Shown: positions 9,797 through 20,343, counted from the first letter of the stretch. The stretch is DNA of 64,000 nt from Zygnema cylindricum (GCA_037447655.1 JBBHKE010002374.1:29891-93890); one strand, 5' to 3'. The notes: generated by a model from the letters alone, not told the origin. Numbers and translations: made by a program.

Positions 9797-11385
9797 CCTC
9801 CGAGGAACCTTTGACCATTCGGGAGTCCTTCTCATCACCGGAAAGAACTCACTAGATCGAGGCAGCAAATGACGAGATGAAATACATTATGGAAGCTCAA
9901 ACGTGGGAGTTGGTGGATCTTCCTCCGAATAGAAAAGCCATCGGGAGTAAGTGGGTGTTCTAGGTAAAATTAAAATCGGATGGCATAATAGAAAGGTATA
10001 AGGCCATACTTGTGGCCAAGGGTTATAAACAAAAAGATGGAATTGATTTTGAGGAGACTTTCTCTCCGGTTGTAAGATTTTCAACTGTTAGAATAATGCT
10101 AAGTCTAGTTGCAATTGAGAATATAGAAGTCCATCAGATGGACGTCAAAACATCCTTTTTGCATGAAGAGTTAGAAGAAACTATGTATACGCAGCAACCA
10201 AAAATGTATGAAGAAAAGGAAAATGAGAAATTAGTGTGCAAACTGTTAAAATCCTTGTTTGGGCTGAAACAAGCCCCTAGGATGTGGAACCTAAAGCTAG
10301 ATTAGTTTTTGATTGGACAAGGTTTTAAAAAAATTAGTTCAGATCACTCTGTGTATATATTGTAAGGGGAGGATAGATTACTATTTATTGTCGTATATGT
10401 AGATGATCTATTACTTATTAGGAAGTCTATAAGTGAAATAAACCGCATTAAAGAAGCCTTAAAATCAAGATTTGAGAAGAAGGACCTCGGAGAGGCCAAG
10501 TATATTTGAGGAATACAAGTAGAGAGAGATAAGAATAAAAAATTAATCTTGTTGACTCAAAAACAGTCTATAGAAAATATGCTTGAAAAATTCGAAATGA
10601 AGGAAGTAAAAGGGTGTGTAACTCTTATGGAGTTTAAGCAGAAATTGGAGGGAGATGACTCAGATTCTGGTTTTCTAGCCAGTGAGAGTCTAGAGTTAGG
10701 GGAGGAGGAGTTTATGGCCACTAAACCATACAGACTGGTAGTAGGGAGCCTCATCTATTTTATGAATTGCACGAGGCCGGATATCGCAGCTGTTGTTGGT
10801 GTTCTAAGTAGAAACTTGCAGAATCCGAAGAAATCAGATTGAAAAGCTGCAAAGAGGGTTCTGAGATACCTGGCAGGAACTCGGAACCTCAAACTTGTTC
10901 TCGGAGGTAGAGAAGTGAAATTGGAGCGATGCTAGCTATGGTGACATGCCTAGCAGAAAGTCAACGACTGGTTTTGTCTTGCAGATTGGAAATGGAACCT
11001 GTTGTTGGAGCTGCAAGCTTCAAAAGGTCACGACATAGTCAACAATGGAGTCAGAGTATATGGCTGCAAGCTCGGCACTTAAAGAGCTCTTATGGGTGAA
11101 GGCACTTCTACAAGAACTTGGGTACATGTAGACTGGACCTCAAGTCATTTGGTGCGATAACCAAGCTGCCATTGCCATTGCCTCTTATCCCAACCATCAC
11201 TTTTAAAGTAAACACATGGATATCAGGTTACACTTTGTCCAATAAAAGGTGCTTGCTAGAGTCATCAAATTGTGTTATTTGGATGATAAAAAAATGGTCG
11301 CATGCATGCTAACCAAGGCTCTCCCTACACCAAAGTTATAGTTTTGTAGAGATGTTATTAGACTAAGTGACTAGCTGAGGCTAAA
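9797..11385 (+). pseudogene. Copia linker, reverse transcriptase and RNase H of element A1
   Basis: Continues pol of A1 after N1. From about 9860 it reads a DEMKYIMEAQTWELVD block and then the RT N-terminus, with SKWVF, ERYKAILVAKGYKQKDG and FEETFSPVVRFSTVRI. Next come QMDVKTSFLHEE, LFGLKQAPRMW and YVDDLL (about 10396-10413), interrupted by stops near 10303, 10361 and 10507. The open segment 10549-10842 runs to NCTRPDIAAVVG. RNase H remnants extend to the PPT. It is closely similar to 1-1482 but carries a different set of stops, so the two copies decayed independently. Confidence 0.9.
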
Positions 11386-11397
11386 GCTTTAGGGGAG

Positions 11398-12283
11398 TGT
11401 TGAAATTAAAGCTTTGATCTCAACAAATAATAGTGTGAGGAGGATTTTAGGACTTAGAATATTTTTGTCTAAGTCAAATTGTAATACTTACCTTTATTAG
11501 TGTTACAGTAGCAGAGTATGTTGTACGTCTACAGGGAAACGCGTCGGTATCTAAGGCTTGTGCAGATATTCCGGAAGAGCGCCGACAATAACATACACAC
11601 GTTGATTATCGAACGAGCCTAATCACAAGATCGGACGGGCGGAATTAAAAGCACCCATTTGGGAACAATTACATGTACGGAAAAACGAGTACCAGTTGTA
11701 ACGAATCGAGTCCACGGACGAGATTCGTGCGAGGACCACAACTGACTAAGCACAACTATACGAGCCCAGGTGGACCGTACTTTTGAACAACAATCGCGTG
11801 GACTGTCGCGACGGACAATGACTAAGCGAAACCAACATTAGTTGTACAGCGTCGAAATTGAAAATATTTGAAACACATTGTTTTGTTTTTAGCGCATTAA
11901 AATTTAGTGTTTCGTCACTTAGATTACGGCTAGCGGAAATTAGGGTTTTGAAAGTACCGTGAGTATATTGACGTACAATTCCGGTACCTTGTCATTTTGT
12001 AGTGCAGTACGATAGCACCAGGTGTTAGTTGTTGATTAGTTAGTTAGATAAGACATACTCTCAGTGTATAAAGTTTAGGACTAAGAAAAAATGTATCATC
12101 CAGTTTTGAGAATATGGAAACTTAGAGGCAATTTTTGGGAAAATTCCAACTTCCTTATCTTATGGTTTACTTAACCGTTTATGTTATAATTCTGGGAATT
12201 GACAGTGCGCATGGTGATCTGAATGTATGCTGATTTTGGTTGTATTTGGAGTTTGGAGTTTGATTTTGTAGTGTTCAAAAAAC
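11398..12283 (+). repeat. 3' LTR of A1, truncated by the assembly gap
   Basis: Starts TGTTGAAATTAAAG after the purine tract at 11383-11397 and follows 1504-2390 base by base with many substitutions, down to TAGTGTTCAAAAAAC. The last 95 or so bases expected by comparison are missing because Ns begin here. Confidence 0.85.
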
Positions 12284-12293
12284 NNNNNNNNNN
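12284..12293. other. Assembly gap (10 N)
   Basis: Ten Ns interrupt the LTR. The sequence on the right begins inside the F1 leader, so the true distance and even the adjacency of the two sides are uncertain. Confidence 0.98.
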
Positions 12294-12558
12294 AGATTTT
12301 CAGATATATTTCCGCATTCCTTTGCAAGTGAAAATCTAGAAACGAGAATACCAAAAAAAAAAAAACAACCCTTCACTTTCAAAGTAGAAAGGCTGTGAAG
12401 GAGCTCTGACTCTGAGAGAAGAACCACACCATGGAATGTTAGGGGTAGGTCTAGAAATCCTGCTTTGCCACGTGTAGAACATCTGATTGGCTGGTTGAGG
12501 TTCTCCAAAACAACGAGTTTTGAATATTTAATCCTTTTAAACACTGGGAAACCCCACT
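12294..12558 (+). promoter_or_regulatory. Leader of gene F1
   Basis: The segment from TTTTCAG to the ATG is strongly conserved with the region upstream of F2 (36711-36966), including the stretch GGAGCTCTGACTCTGAGAGA and an ACCACACCATGGAATG word. The TTTTCAG at 12297-12303 looks like a splice acceptor, so this is probably a 5' UTR exon whose promoter is lost in the gap. Confidence 0.45.
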
Positions 12559-13167
12559 ATGGATATACCAGCGTCATTTGTGGATGCTTTACTTGAAGGT
12601 TTAAGAAATCTTTTGGTAAAAGCCATCGGGTATTTCAGAGGCTTTCTTATAGTACGGTATACAGATTCACATTCTAACAAATCGCACGAAGTGGTGTTTC
12701 AGCTTGTAGAGGACGGAGAAGATACTCTTCTTTTCAAGAAGAAAAGTTTCTGCCACAGAGTTCGGCGGATAAAGCATCCGTACGCTTTCCCTTCAAAGCG
12801 CCCTATTTTTGAAGGGAAAAAATTTGAAAATCCTTCAGAGTGCACCGATTCGAAGTTTTTAGCTAAAATGAGAGAAGAGGGATTTGTAAAGAAGGATTGT
12901 CATTACATTGACACGACGTTTGCCGAAATTATTCATTTCATGGCGAGATCTCTCCCGGATCCCGATTGGACCGGTTTGGTGGCAAAACGACAAAAAGACG
13001 GACTTACGAAAATTCGCTGTGACGGAATGGATGGAATCTGGAATCCGGACGCTTTGAAAAAGGAATTAAAACATTGCAGAGTGAAAGGAGGGGAAGGTTT
13101 GAAAGCAGAAATTTGGTACAAAAGTGAACACGATGATTCCATTACCGAAAAAATTTGCCTTGTCTGA
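12559..13167 (+). CDS. F1: member of an unrecognised gene family, subfamily 1
   Basis: Open frame of 202 residues starting MDIPASFVDALLEG. I do not recognise the family. The N-terminal 35 residues could form an amphipathic helix (LLEGLRNLLVKAIGYFRG). A probably beta-rich part follows (FLIVRYTDSH...HEVVFQL). The C-terminal half carries the family signature EIIHFMARSLPDPDWTGLVA, then DGLTKIRC and MDGIWNPDALKKELKHC. F2 (36967-37614) is a close paralogue, and F3-F7 share the signature in the form FIHLMACSLP. There is no clear transmembrane segment or signal peptide, so it is probably intracellular. A conserved +1-frame ORF overlaps its end (13124-13360). The intact frame and paralogue conservation suggest a real gene; its role is unknown. 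Confidence 0.72.
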   Translation: MDIPASFVDALLEGLRNLLVKAIGYFRGFLIVRYTDSHSNKSHEVVFQLVEDGEDTLLFKKKSFCHRVRRIKHPYAFPSKRPIFEGKKFENPSECTDSKFLAKMREEGFVKKDCHYIDTTFAEIIHFMARSLPDPDWTGLVAKRQKDGLTKIRCDGMDGIWNPDALKKELKHCRVKGGEGLKAEIWYKSEHDDSITEKICLV

Positions 13168-13360
13168 GGAATCTGAAATCTCCGAAAAAGATTTCGATGC
13201 CCGCTATGTTTTTAAGTCCGAGATCGAACGAGAAAAACTGACAAGAAAGTCCCGTTTTTTGTCAGGATGCAGACGTACTTTTAAACTGGGAACATCTTAT
13301 TTTTTAGTACGCACCGCACTCGACGAGAAATTAGTGCTTTTGGCGCTTTTGGGGCTTTAG
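13124..13360 (+). CDS. Conserved +1-frame ORF overlapping the end of F1
   Basis: In the frame one base ahead of F1, 78 codons stay open. The part after the F1 stop (EESEISEKDFDARYVFKSEI... to ALDEKLVLLALLGL) is matched in the same relative frame downstream of F2 (37615-37805), over about 60 residues without a stop or indel. Several differences fall at third positions of this frame, for example within VRTALDEKL. It could be a C-terminal extension reached by splicing or frameshifting, or a remnant of a once longer protein. In F2 a TAG sits just before it, so a separate start is not conserved. Confidence 0.35.
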   Translation: MNTMIPLPKKFALSEESEISEKDFDARYVFKSEIEREKLTRKSRFLSGCRRTFKLGTSYFLVRTALDEKLVLLALLGL

Positions 13361-14351
13361 GAATTTTGCAGTCGATCAAGGTCTTGCAAGCTATGGGGTA
13401 CAGAAGTTTTTGGTTGAAGTAAATTTGTGTAGTTAACATAATGTAGTTAAATATAAAATTAGTGGGTGAAATCAGTTATGTTGTTCGAGCCAACCGGATG
13501 TATAGTGGAAAGTTTTCTGATTTCATATGTAAATCCTGCGGAACTATTTAATTCTGTGCTGCCATTCTTTTTTTACTGCGAACAATGATTTGATTTTGTG
13601 TCTTTTGCATCTTCTTTCTGTGGTTCCTATTCATTTATTACTGTTCCAAAGTCCTGGTTTGTCATTTCCGCTCACTTTGTCTGATTTTCTGTCATTTATT
13701 TGCATTTTTTGAGTATTCTTTCCTGCCTCTCTGGCAATCGAATGGAAATCATTTTTTTTTAGCAGAGAACAAAGAGCCAAAAATTTACCAACACGAAATG
13801 TCGCTGAACGGAATTCAAATGCTTTGGAAAACAGAAAGTACATTCCACAATGTTGTTGTTTCACCTGCAAAAAGTTTCAAGTTGACTGCCCAACGCTATC
13901 AGTGGTAGACATTTCTCTCGCAGTCAAAGTAACTTCCGTCAACGTAGCTTCTGTCATCACATAAGTTTCCGTTTCTGGTCATGATCGGAAGGTGAGATTG
14001 CTAGCTATCCATTGGCTGGCTCAAAAACAGAATCCAGCAGTCGGTCAATGAGTCAGAAGACTTTTCCTGCCTGAAAAATGTTCGACACCAATAGCGATGG
14101 GCATTATAGTGTTGATTGTACCAAAGTGGCTGACTGTGTACTGTCCTAGGATTTCTAACGAGCAACACCGGTTTTAAGCTCAGTCCTCGCTATACTTTTG
14201 ATGAGTGGCTGCGGGTACTGAATGAGAATAGTTAAGTGGCGGAAAAAGGCCAAAAGGGGAAAAAAAAATGAAGGAGCCGAGTACCAGCTTCAATGATAGT
14301 GAGGATTCGGAGAGCCCAGGAAGCAGTGAAGACGAACAGGCAAAGAAAAAC
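13361..14351. other. Non-coding flank downstream of F1
   Basis: No supported gene. 13361-13800 remains alignable with the F2 downstream region (37800-38220), for example AGCAGAGAACAAAGAGCC, after which the similarity stops. 13800-14351 shows nothing I can name. Confidence 0.5.
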
Positions 14352-15373
14352 AGATGTCCTAAAATCCGCAACTTAAAAAAAAGGTGTAACCAATGAGGTG
14401 ACACCATGACCTAAAAAGGTACAATGGCTGGATGTTCCGTTTTCATCATTTGTAATATACAATCTACGTGGCGTCCAACTGTTCGCTTACATATATTCGT
14501 CGGCGGTACGATTATAGGCAAAGATCCGCGGTAACAAAAAGCGTACGGCATTACGGATATAGATAAAGTTGCATATAACAAAAAATCTGCAAACACGGCA
14601 CGATGAAAGCATGAAACACGGCATGGAAAACGCGATTTAGCGTATCGCACGTGGCACTATTTCGCTCCATAATCGCACGAAAGACCTACCGTACATAAAG
14701 CTACACCGCGAATCGTAATTAGAGTAATGAAAAAATTAGAGTAAAAAGGCCAAATAAAACAATTAGAGTAATTGACGCTAATTTATGTGATAGAGTTTTT
14801 CTAACGATGAAGTTTACTCTAATTTATTTAGTTATTCTATATTGGGTTATGTCGGCGATAATTATGTGCGCGATAATTATGAACACTAAATTACTTAATC
14901 GTACAAAATGTGTCAGTCCGGTATAGCATTGACGTCATTATGACGCTAATAACATTTGTCGCATGCAATGTCAGTTAATGTTCACACTGACGACGATGCT
15001 GTCGACGGACGAGAGTTATGCGAACGACTTTTTTAGATGTGATTGATTTTTTTGTTTAGTGCGATTTCACGTGGGAGCGCGATTCTATTATATCATTATT
15101 TGTACCTTTTTACTTATAAAAGTACATTTAAGCATCGTTAGACGTCGTCAGTATTCCACACTATTTAAAAATGACTTATATTACAATTTTTTACGCTAAA
15201 AAAACCTCACCTAAATTAGAATAATGAAAAAATTAGAATCGATTACTCTATTTGATGTGATAGAGTCGAAATTTCAAGCGACCGAATTAGAGAAATTTAC
15301 TCTAATTATGATTCGCGGTGTAAACAATAATAATAAAAGTTAGGCAATAACAATATTAGCGATACACGGTGTA
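14352..15373. repeat. Dispersed repeat R2, split by MITE M1
   Basis: Its outer parts (14352-14700 and 15323-15373) match 52395-52720, beginning GATGTCCTAAAATCCGCAAC, containing AAACACGGCA words and ending GCGATACACGGTGTA. The end resembles an M-type terminal inverted repeat, so R2 may itself be a longer decayed DNA element. Confidence 0.65.
14702..15322. mobile_element. MITE M1 (TA-flanked, terminal inverted repeats)
   Basis: Starts TACACCGCGAATCGTAATTA and ends in the inverted counterpart TAATTATGATTCGCGGTGTA, about 620 bp, with no coding capacity. TA at both ends suits a Tc1/mariner-type target duplication. The other R2 copy at about 52680 lacks it. Confidence 0.82.
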
Positions 15374-15485
15374 GTCCACTTAAGTGTCAGCGTACGGAAC
15401 AGAAAAGCAAAGCCACGCAAACACGGCACTGCAAACACGGCACAGGACATGCGCGGAAAACACGACACTAAATTTTGAAATTTTG

Positions 15486-16365
15486 TGGTCTCCATTGACC
15501 CACAGAATGAGCAGCCTATGTAAAGCCTCTAGGATAATATTTGCCCCTTCTACTTTCCCGCTGAATAAGCGCCGCCCAGGCACACAAATATTTTGACCAC
15601 TCTCACCCTTGTGAGGACAAGACTCCCTTGAGTCAAACGCAAAAAGAATCACTGAATTTGGTCCCCTGAGCAGTAAGTTATGGCTGGTCAAAGATGACCT
15701 TTATAGTTACAAGCTCTCTTAGAGAGAGAGGTACCTAAATATTACTAAGTCTCGGTCTGCCTACTCACGACTACCTACTACTAAACCCTAGTCCAATAGG
15801 AACACTATATAGTATAAGAAGGTACAATGGACGATGTACTTATTGTACGACCATTGTACGACAAGGTCTACAAGGTGACACCTGCCAAATCGGAAGCCAT
15901 GGTTCCTCCTCCCATCTTCTCCGGTATCAAATAATGTGGCGCCACGTGGCACCGCGTGACGCTATCTCCGTATGGCGCCAAAAAGCTCACTTCGCGTGGC
16001 GGCTATAATGCCGGCCGTCCGATCAAAATATATTTTACACGGTTCAGATTCGCGTACATGCAGAAATTGCTCCTTTTGGTTAGTCTGCTGTTAATTAGCT
16101 GTTGGGTTAATGTTTATATATTTATGAAACCCGTCACGTGTATCGTTTCGTAACGCCTTAATGGTTAAGGCGTTAGGCTATAGAGAATATAGATGTCACA
16201 GGTTCAAATCTAGACATAGGCATCATTTTAGTAAAATACCCTTTACTCCAAAAACTGCCACTTTCTAAATATGGCGGCAGCCATGGCGCGCCTTTGATCC
16301 TCACTCTCTTTCTTTAAAGCAAAGCTAAAATAGGGAAGTGAACTATTAATTACCTCTTTTCAACA
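15486..16365 (-). repeat. Left LTR of Copia element C
   Basis: Minus-strand start TGTTGAAAAGAGG at 16365, next to a purine-rich AAGGGGAG, and end GGAGACCA at 15486. It is 880 bp, almost identical to 20331-21209 with only a few differences. A tRNA-like hairpin and B box lie inside on the plus strand. Confidence 0.88.
16152..16222 (+). other. tRNA-like/pol III-like block inside the left LTR of C
   Basis: A perfect 10-bp stem (AACGCCTTAA, loop TGG, TTAAGGCGTT) at 16152-16174 is followed about 26 bases later by a good B box (GGTTCAAATCT, 16201-16211). A full tRNA cloverleaf does not form well, because the T stem pairs poorly. It is therefore either a decayed tRNA-derived (SINE-like) segment or coincidental. 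It lies antisense to the retrotransposon. Confidence 0.45.
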
Positions 16366-16378
16366 CTCCCCTTAATTC

Positions 16379-17059
16379 CTAGTCACTTTTCAATTTTAAT
16401 CCACAGTTTTCTCTGCAATAAATAAACTTAGGGGAAGGCACTGCTGCTGTTGTCATCATGTCTGCAATCATTTCTCTATCAGTTTTATGAACCAGTTTAA
16501 TAATTTTATTTTCTACCTTCTCTCTGACAAAGCTTAGTCTAATATCCATATGCTTAGTTTTGAAGTGATGTTTCGGATTAGCTGCAATAGAGATATCAGC
16601 TTGATTATCACAAAAAACATTTTGAGTTCTAAACTTCATGAACCCAAGTTCTTCAAGAAGAGATTTAACCCACATTAATTCTTTGGTGGCAGCACAGGAA
16701 GTCATGTATTCAGCCTCCATAGTGGACTGAGCAACTACTTTTTGTTGCTTGCTACTCCAATAACATGCACCGGATCCAATTTGCAACACATATCCAGTCG
16801 TACACCTCCTTAAAGGCACATCTCCATAACTGGCATCACTCGAAGTGGTGATGTCAGTGTGCTCCCCTCCCAAATGCAACCATAATTCCCTTGTCCCCAC
16901 TAGATACCTCATCACCCTTTTGGCAGCCTCCCAGTCTCTCTTTCTTGGTTCATTTAGATTTCTACTAAGGACACCTACAGCTGCAGCTATATCCGGACGG
17001 GTACAATTCATAAAATAAATTAAACTGCCTACAATCTGCCGATAAGGGATATTTTCCAT
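16379..17059 (-). pseudogene. Copia RNase H domain of element C
   Basis: 226 codons beginning after an in-frame TGA that separates it from the RT part. It has YRQIVGSLIYFMNCTRPDIA, the connection block, then RNase H with TSSDASYGD, AQSTMEAEYM and FCDNQADISIAANP, and the Copia C-terminal block HHFKTKHMDIR. It ends close to the PPT, as usual. It would degrade the RNA template. Apart from the TGA the domain looks complete and little decayed. Confidence 0.9.
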
Positions 17060-17065
17060 AAATTT

Positions 17066-18331
17066 TCATTCTATCTCATCCATCTCATCATTAATGATCA
17101 ATATTCCTCCCTCTTCACTCCCCTCACTCACTTTCTTCAAATCCATGGGAGTAGTACATCCGTTTGCTTTCTCCATTTGAAATTTTTCTAGCATATTACC
17201 GATTGCTTCTTTTTGAGTGAGTTTTATAATTCTATTCCCTCTATCTCTCTCCATCTGAATTCCCAAGATGTACTTTGCTTCGCCAAGATCTTTCATATCA
17301 AAGCTGCTTCTAAGATCCCGTTTTAGTTTGTTAATTTTATCTAAGGACTTGCTTAACACCAACAAATCATCCACATAAATAGCAATAAATATAACTCCAT
17401 TCTCATCCTCAAATAAATATATAGAGTGATCTGAACTAATTCTGATATACCCCAAACCGGTCAGAAATCCGTCGAGCTTTATATTCCACTGTCGCGGGGC
17501 TTGCTTAAGCCCATAGAGTGATTTTATCAATTTGCAAACTTTGTTTTCTTCCCCACTTTCCACGAATCCTTCTGGTTGCCTCATGTAAATTTCTTCTTCC
17601 AACTCTCCGTGCAAAAAGGCAGTTTTAATATCCATCTGGTGGACTTCCATATCCTCCGCTGCGGCTATACTTAAAAGGATTCTAACAGAAGGAAATCTGA
17701 CTACAGGTGCAAAGGTTTCTTCGTAGTATATCCCCTCTTTCTGAGTATAACCTTTTGCAAATAACCTAGCTTTGTACCTCTCAATGGTATTATCCGGGTT
17801 TAATTTAAGTTTAAACACCCACTTACATCCGATCGGTTTTCGGTCCGGTGGACAATCTACCAACTCCCATGTATTGGCTTCCATGATAGAGGCCATTTCT
17901 TCATTTATAGCTGTGATCCATCGGCTACTTTCTGGAGTGTTTATGGCCTCTAAGTATGTTTGAGGTTCATCTGGGTGAGACATCTTTGTGAGTTGGTTAT
18001 TTACTTGTCTTTTTTGAAGTCGTTTACTACTTCTTCTTCCCCCTTGAAAATCAGACGCCGGTATGGAAGGCATCCTTGGGTTTCTTTTTGGGAGATTTTC
18101 AGCTCCCCTATCTTCCAATTCCGGTGTCTCATCAAGTTCCTCATCGGTTTCCACTTCGTATTGTGGCGTTGCCTCGGGTGTTGTCCTTTCCTCCTCCTTT
18201 GGTAGATCTGCAGATTTTTCTTTTTCTCCCTCTTCCTTCTCTTCATTTTCAAAGTCAAGAAAACTGATCCGTTTCAAATCTGATTTTGACTTCCCTATTA
18301 TATTTTGATGAATCAATGGACTTCTCTTCAT
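17066..18331 (-). pseudogene. Copia linker and reverse transcriptase of element C
   Basis: 421 codons. The first 110 residues form an acidic linker (PKEEERTTPEATPQYEVE), followed by SRWITAINEEMASIMEANTW, the common start of the Copia RT region. RT motifs in order are GCKWVFKLK, FAPVVRF, QMDIKTAFLHG, LYGLKQAPRQWN, the catalytic AIYVDDLLVL and KYILGIQMERD. The upstream junction to integrase requires a frameshift near 18300, and the downstream junction to RNase H has a TGA at about 17063. It is well preserved compared with family A. Confidence 0.92.
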
Positions 18332-18455
18332 TCATCACCACTATGTGTTTTACCAGAATTATATCTCTCTTTTTCAAGTCATACACTCGGTATCCTTTTG
18401 TGCTCTCATCATATCCTACAAGATATCCTGGCTTTCCTCTCCCTTCTAATTCCAT
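18255..18455 (-). pseudogene. Integrase C-terminal fragment of element C
   Basis: Reads KPGYLVGYDESTKGYRVYDL, the GKGY-type motif after the integrase core. It is in a different frame from both the integrase part (18446-19290) and the RT part, so two indels isolate it. Confidence 0.8.
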
Positions 18456-19290
18456 TTAGTCTTATCGGAATCCAAATTGTAGACTTGACTTCCGAACACT
18501 CTCAAACTAGACAAATCAAGCTTTCTTCCTGTCCACCTCTCATACGGAGTTTCCTCTTTATTTGCTGAAGTTAGGACTCTATTTTTGATGAAATTAGCAT
18601 AGTTCATAGACTCCGCCCAAAACTGCAACCCTATCCTCTTATCAGTTAACATACTTCTGGACATATCTCCTAAAGTTCTATTCACTCTTTCTGCTACTCC
18701 ATTTTGTTCCGGATTATAGGGAACAGTTTTCTCATGATGAATTCCTTCTTCTTTAAGATATTCTTCAAATTCCCTTGAGGTGTATTCTTTTCCATTATCA
18801 CTTCTTATCTCTTTTATTGAGGTTTCGTGTAGTTTTTCACTCCATACTTTATACTCTTTGAAACATCTTAATACCTCTGACTTATGTCTGAGAAAGTATA
18901 CTTTCGTGTATCTAGACCAATCATCTGTGATGGTTAACATCCATCTCTTCCCCCCATGTGAAGCATACCTAGCAGGTCCCCAAACATCAGTGTGAACTAG
19001 TTCTAATACTTTCTCTCTCCTAAATATGGTTGCCTTTGGAAATAGAAGTCTATGAATCTTCCCTTGGGCACATCCACTGCAATCATCAAAGGTCTCATCA
19101 TCCTCAAAAGTAATACCCTCCACTATTCCTTTTTTCTTCATTTTCTTTAATCTATCTAGATGCACGTGCCCCAACCTTTTATGCCAAAACATCATCTCAC
19201 TTGCACATGAGTAGAGAACACTCTTTTCATTGCAAAGAACAATTCTGAACATTCCTTGGCTGCCCTTCTCAGCTATGAAATAAACCTCAT
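18446..19290 (-). pseudogene. Copia GAG-pre-integrase and integrase of element C
   Basis: Begins abruptly at the junction with the oppositely oriented gag. It carries FWHKRLGHVHLDRLKK, a zinc-binding Cys pair (CSGCAQGKIH), and a core with HTDVWGPA, TDDWSRY and RSDNGKEY. These are followed by PEQNGVAERVNRT and FWAESMNYANFIKNR. All three catalytic acidic residues are present. The aspartic protease that should precede it is missing. Confidence 0.9.
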
Positions 19291-19313
19291 TAAGCGCGCT
19301 TGCCGCTCTTTCA

Positions 19314-19327
19314 GGTTATGGGCCCAC
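19314..19327 (+). promoter_or_regulatory. Half-tRNA primer-binding site next to the inverted gag
   Basis: The sequence GGTTATGGGCCCAC is preceded by CTTTCA, which may be the tail of an LTR. That tail does not match the visible end (GGAGACCA) of the two C LTRs. Confidence 0.6.
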
Positions 19328-20343
19328 CCTCTAGGGTGCCCATATTTGATGGATCAGACTTTCTTTATTGGGAAATGATGATGGAGGGAGAACTATTTGA
19401 GAAGCATCTATGGGGCATAGTGTATAGACAAATTCGATGCCCACCTCCACCTGGGTTTGGAGGGACACGTTTTTTTGGCACCTTCGCCTCTACAGTTGGT
19501 AGAACAACTGCCACCATCACCGAGGATGAAGATGAGGAAGGAGAGGAGATTATCATGGAAGGAGAAAAGGGAGGAATTTCAACTCAAGTGACACCATTGC
19601 CGAAGGCGATACCGGCAGCAGCACCACCAAAAACGGCGACAAGGGTTCAGACCGAAAGATCGGAGTATGAAAAGTGGAACTACAAAGACAAGGTTGCTAA
19701 GCTCTTAATTCTTAAAAGTATAGCAAAGGGCATTGCCATTCCCCTTATGCAAGTCAAATCTTCATCTCAGATTTGGATATCACTAGTTAACAAATATAAG
19801 AGTGGATCATTGCAGCAACAACAGTTGGCCGAAAATAAGATTGCAGCTTATACTTATAAAGGAGGAAGTATGAATAATTATTGCAATGATTTAGGAGCAT
19901 TATTTGGAGAGTTAGAGAGTGCAGGTAACTCATGGTCCGAGAGACAAAGAGTGAACACATTAATGATGAAACTACCTGAAGAGTATGAGAATATCATTAA
20001 CCGATTGCAGGACATGGGAGATAGCAATTGGGATGACACAGTGGGAATGATTTTAGTGAAAGAAAGCACCATAGAACTTAGGAGAGGGAGTCCAAGTGTT
20101 CAAACATTGTCTGCAGGAGCTGATTGGCGGAAGCGTGATGAGGAGAGAGGGAAAGATCCTTATCGAAACTTTGGTGGAAGAGGACAAGGAGGTGGCAGAT
20201 TTGATAGACAGTGGAGAGGAACTTCGCGAGGAGGATTATGTCACTTCTGCAAGAAACCGGGACACTATATGGCAGATTGTGTCAAACTTGTAGATCTTCG
20301 ACTGAAAGATGGTCAAGGAACCTCAAGGGATGGTCTCCATTGA
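19318..20343 (+). CDS. Copia gag, plus strand, in element C
   Basis: Intact frame of about 341 codons from the ATG in the PBS. It starts MGPPSRVPIFDGSDFLYW, then has an acidic low-complexity insertion (ITEDEDEEGEEIIMEGEKG) and a Pro/Ala stretch. The UBN2-like capsid core follows, with KLLILKSIAKGIAIPLMQVK, WISLVNKYKSG and LMMKLPEEYENIINRL. It ends with a Gly/Arg-rich part and a CCHC zinc knuckle CHFCKKPGHYMADC. Its last codons run into the adjacent LTR, so the natural C-terminus is lost. It lies on the strand opposite to pol. Confidence 0.85.
   Translation: MGPPSRVPIFDGSDFLYWEMMMEGELFEKHLWGIVYRQIRCPPPPGFGGTRFFGTFASTVGRTTATITEDEDEEGEEIIMEGEKGGISTQVTPLPKAIPAAAPPKTATRVQTERSEYEKWNYKDKVAKLLILKSIAKGIAIPLMQVKSSSQIWISLVNKYKSGSLQQQQLAENKIAAYTYKGGSMNNYCNDLGALFGELESAGNSWSERQRVNTLMMKLPEEYENIINRLQDMGDSNWDDTVGMILVKESTIELRRGSPSVQTLSAGADWRKRDEERGKDPYRNFGGRGQGGGRFDRQWRGTSRGGLCHFCKKPGHYMADCVKLVDLRLKDGQGTSRDGLH

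Larger units (their letters stand above)
1504..12283 (+). mobile_element. Copia element A1, interrupted by N1
   Basis: A Ty1/Copia element in the order LTR, PBS, gag, protease, integrase, RT, RNase H, PPT, LTR. Integrase and its downstream linker run to 5080, the N1 element occupies 5086-9796, and the linker and RT resume at 9797, so the two halves read as one original element. Every coding domain has stops or frameshifts, so A1 cannot be autonomous now. The 3' LTR stops at the assembly gap at 12284. LTR divergence suggests an old insertion, older than N1, whose own LTRs are more alike. Confidence 0.88.

Noticed and set aside
16152-16222. A functional tRNA gene
   Set aside because: The T stem and acceptor stem do not pair, and both copies lie inside LTRs. 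It was kept only as a tRNA-like block.
18001-18308. Several overlapping plus-strand ORFs of 63-87 codons
   Set aside because: They are antisense to the clearly identified Copia RT linker.
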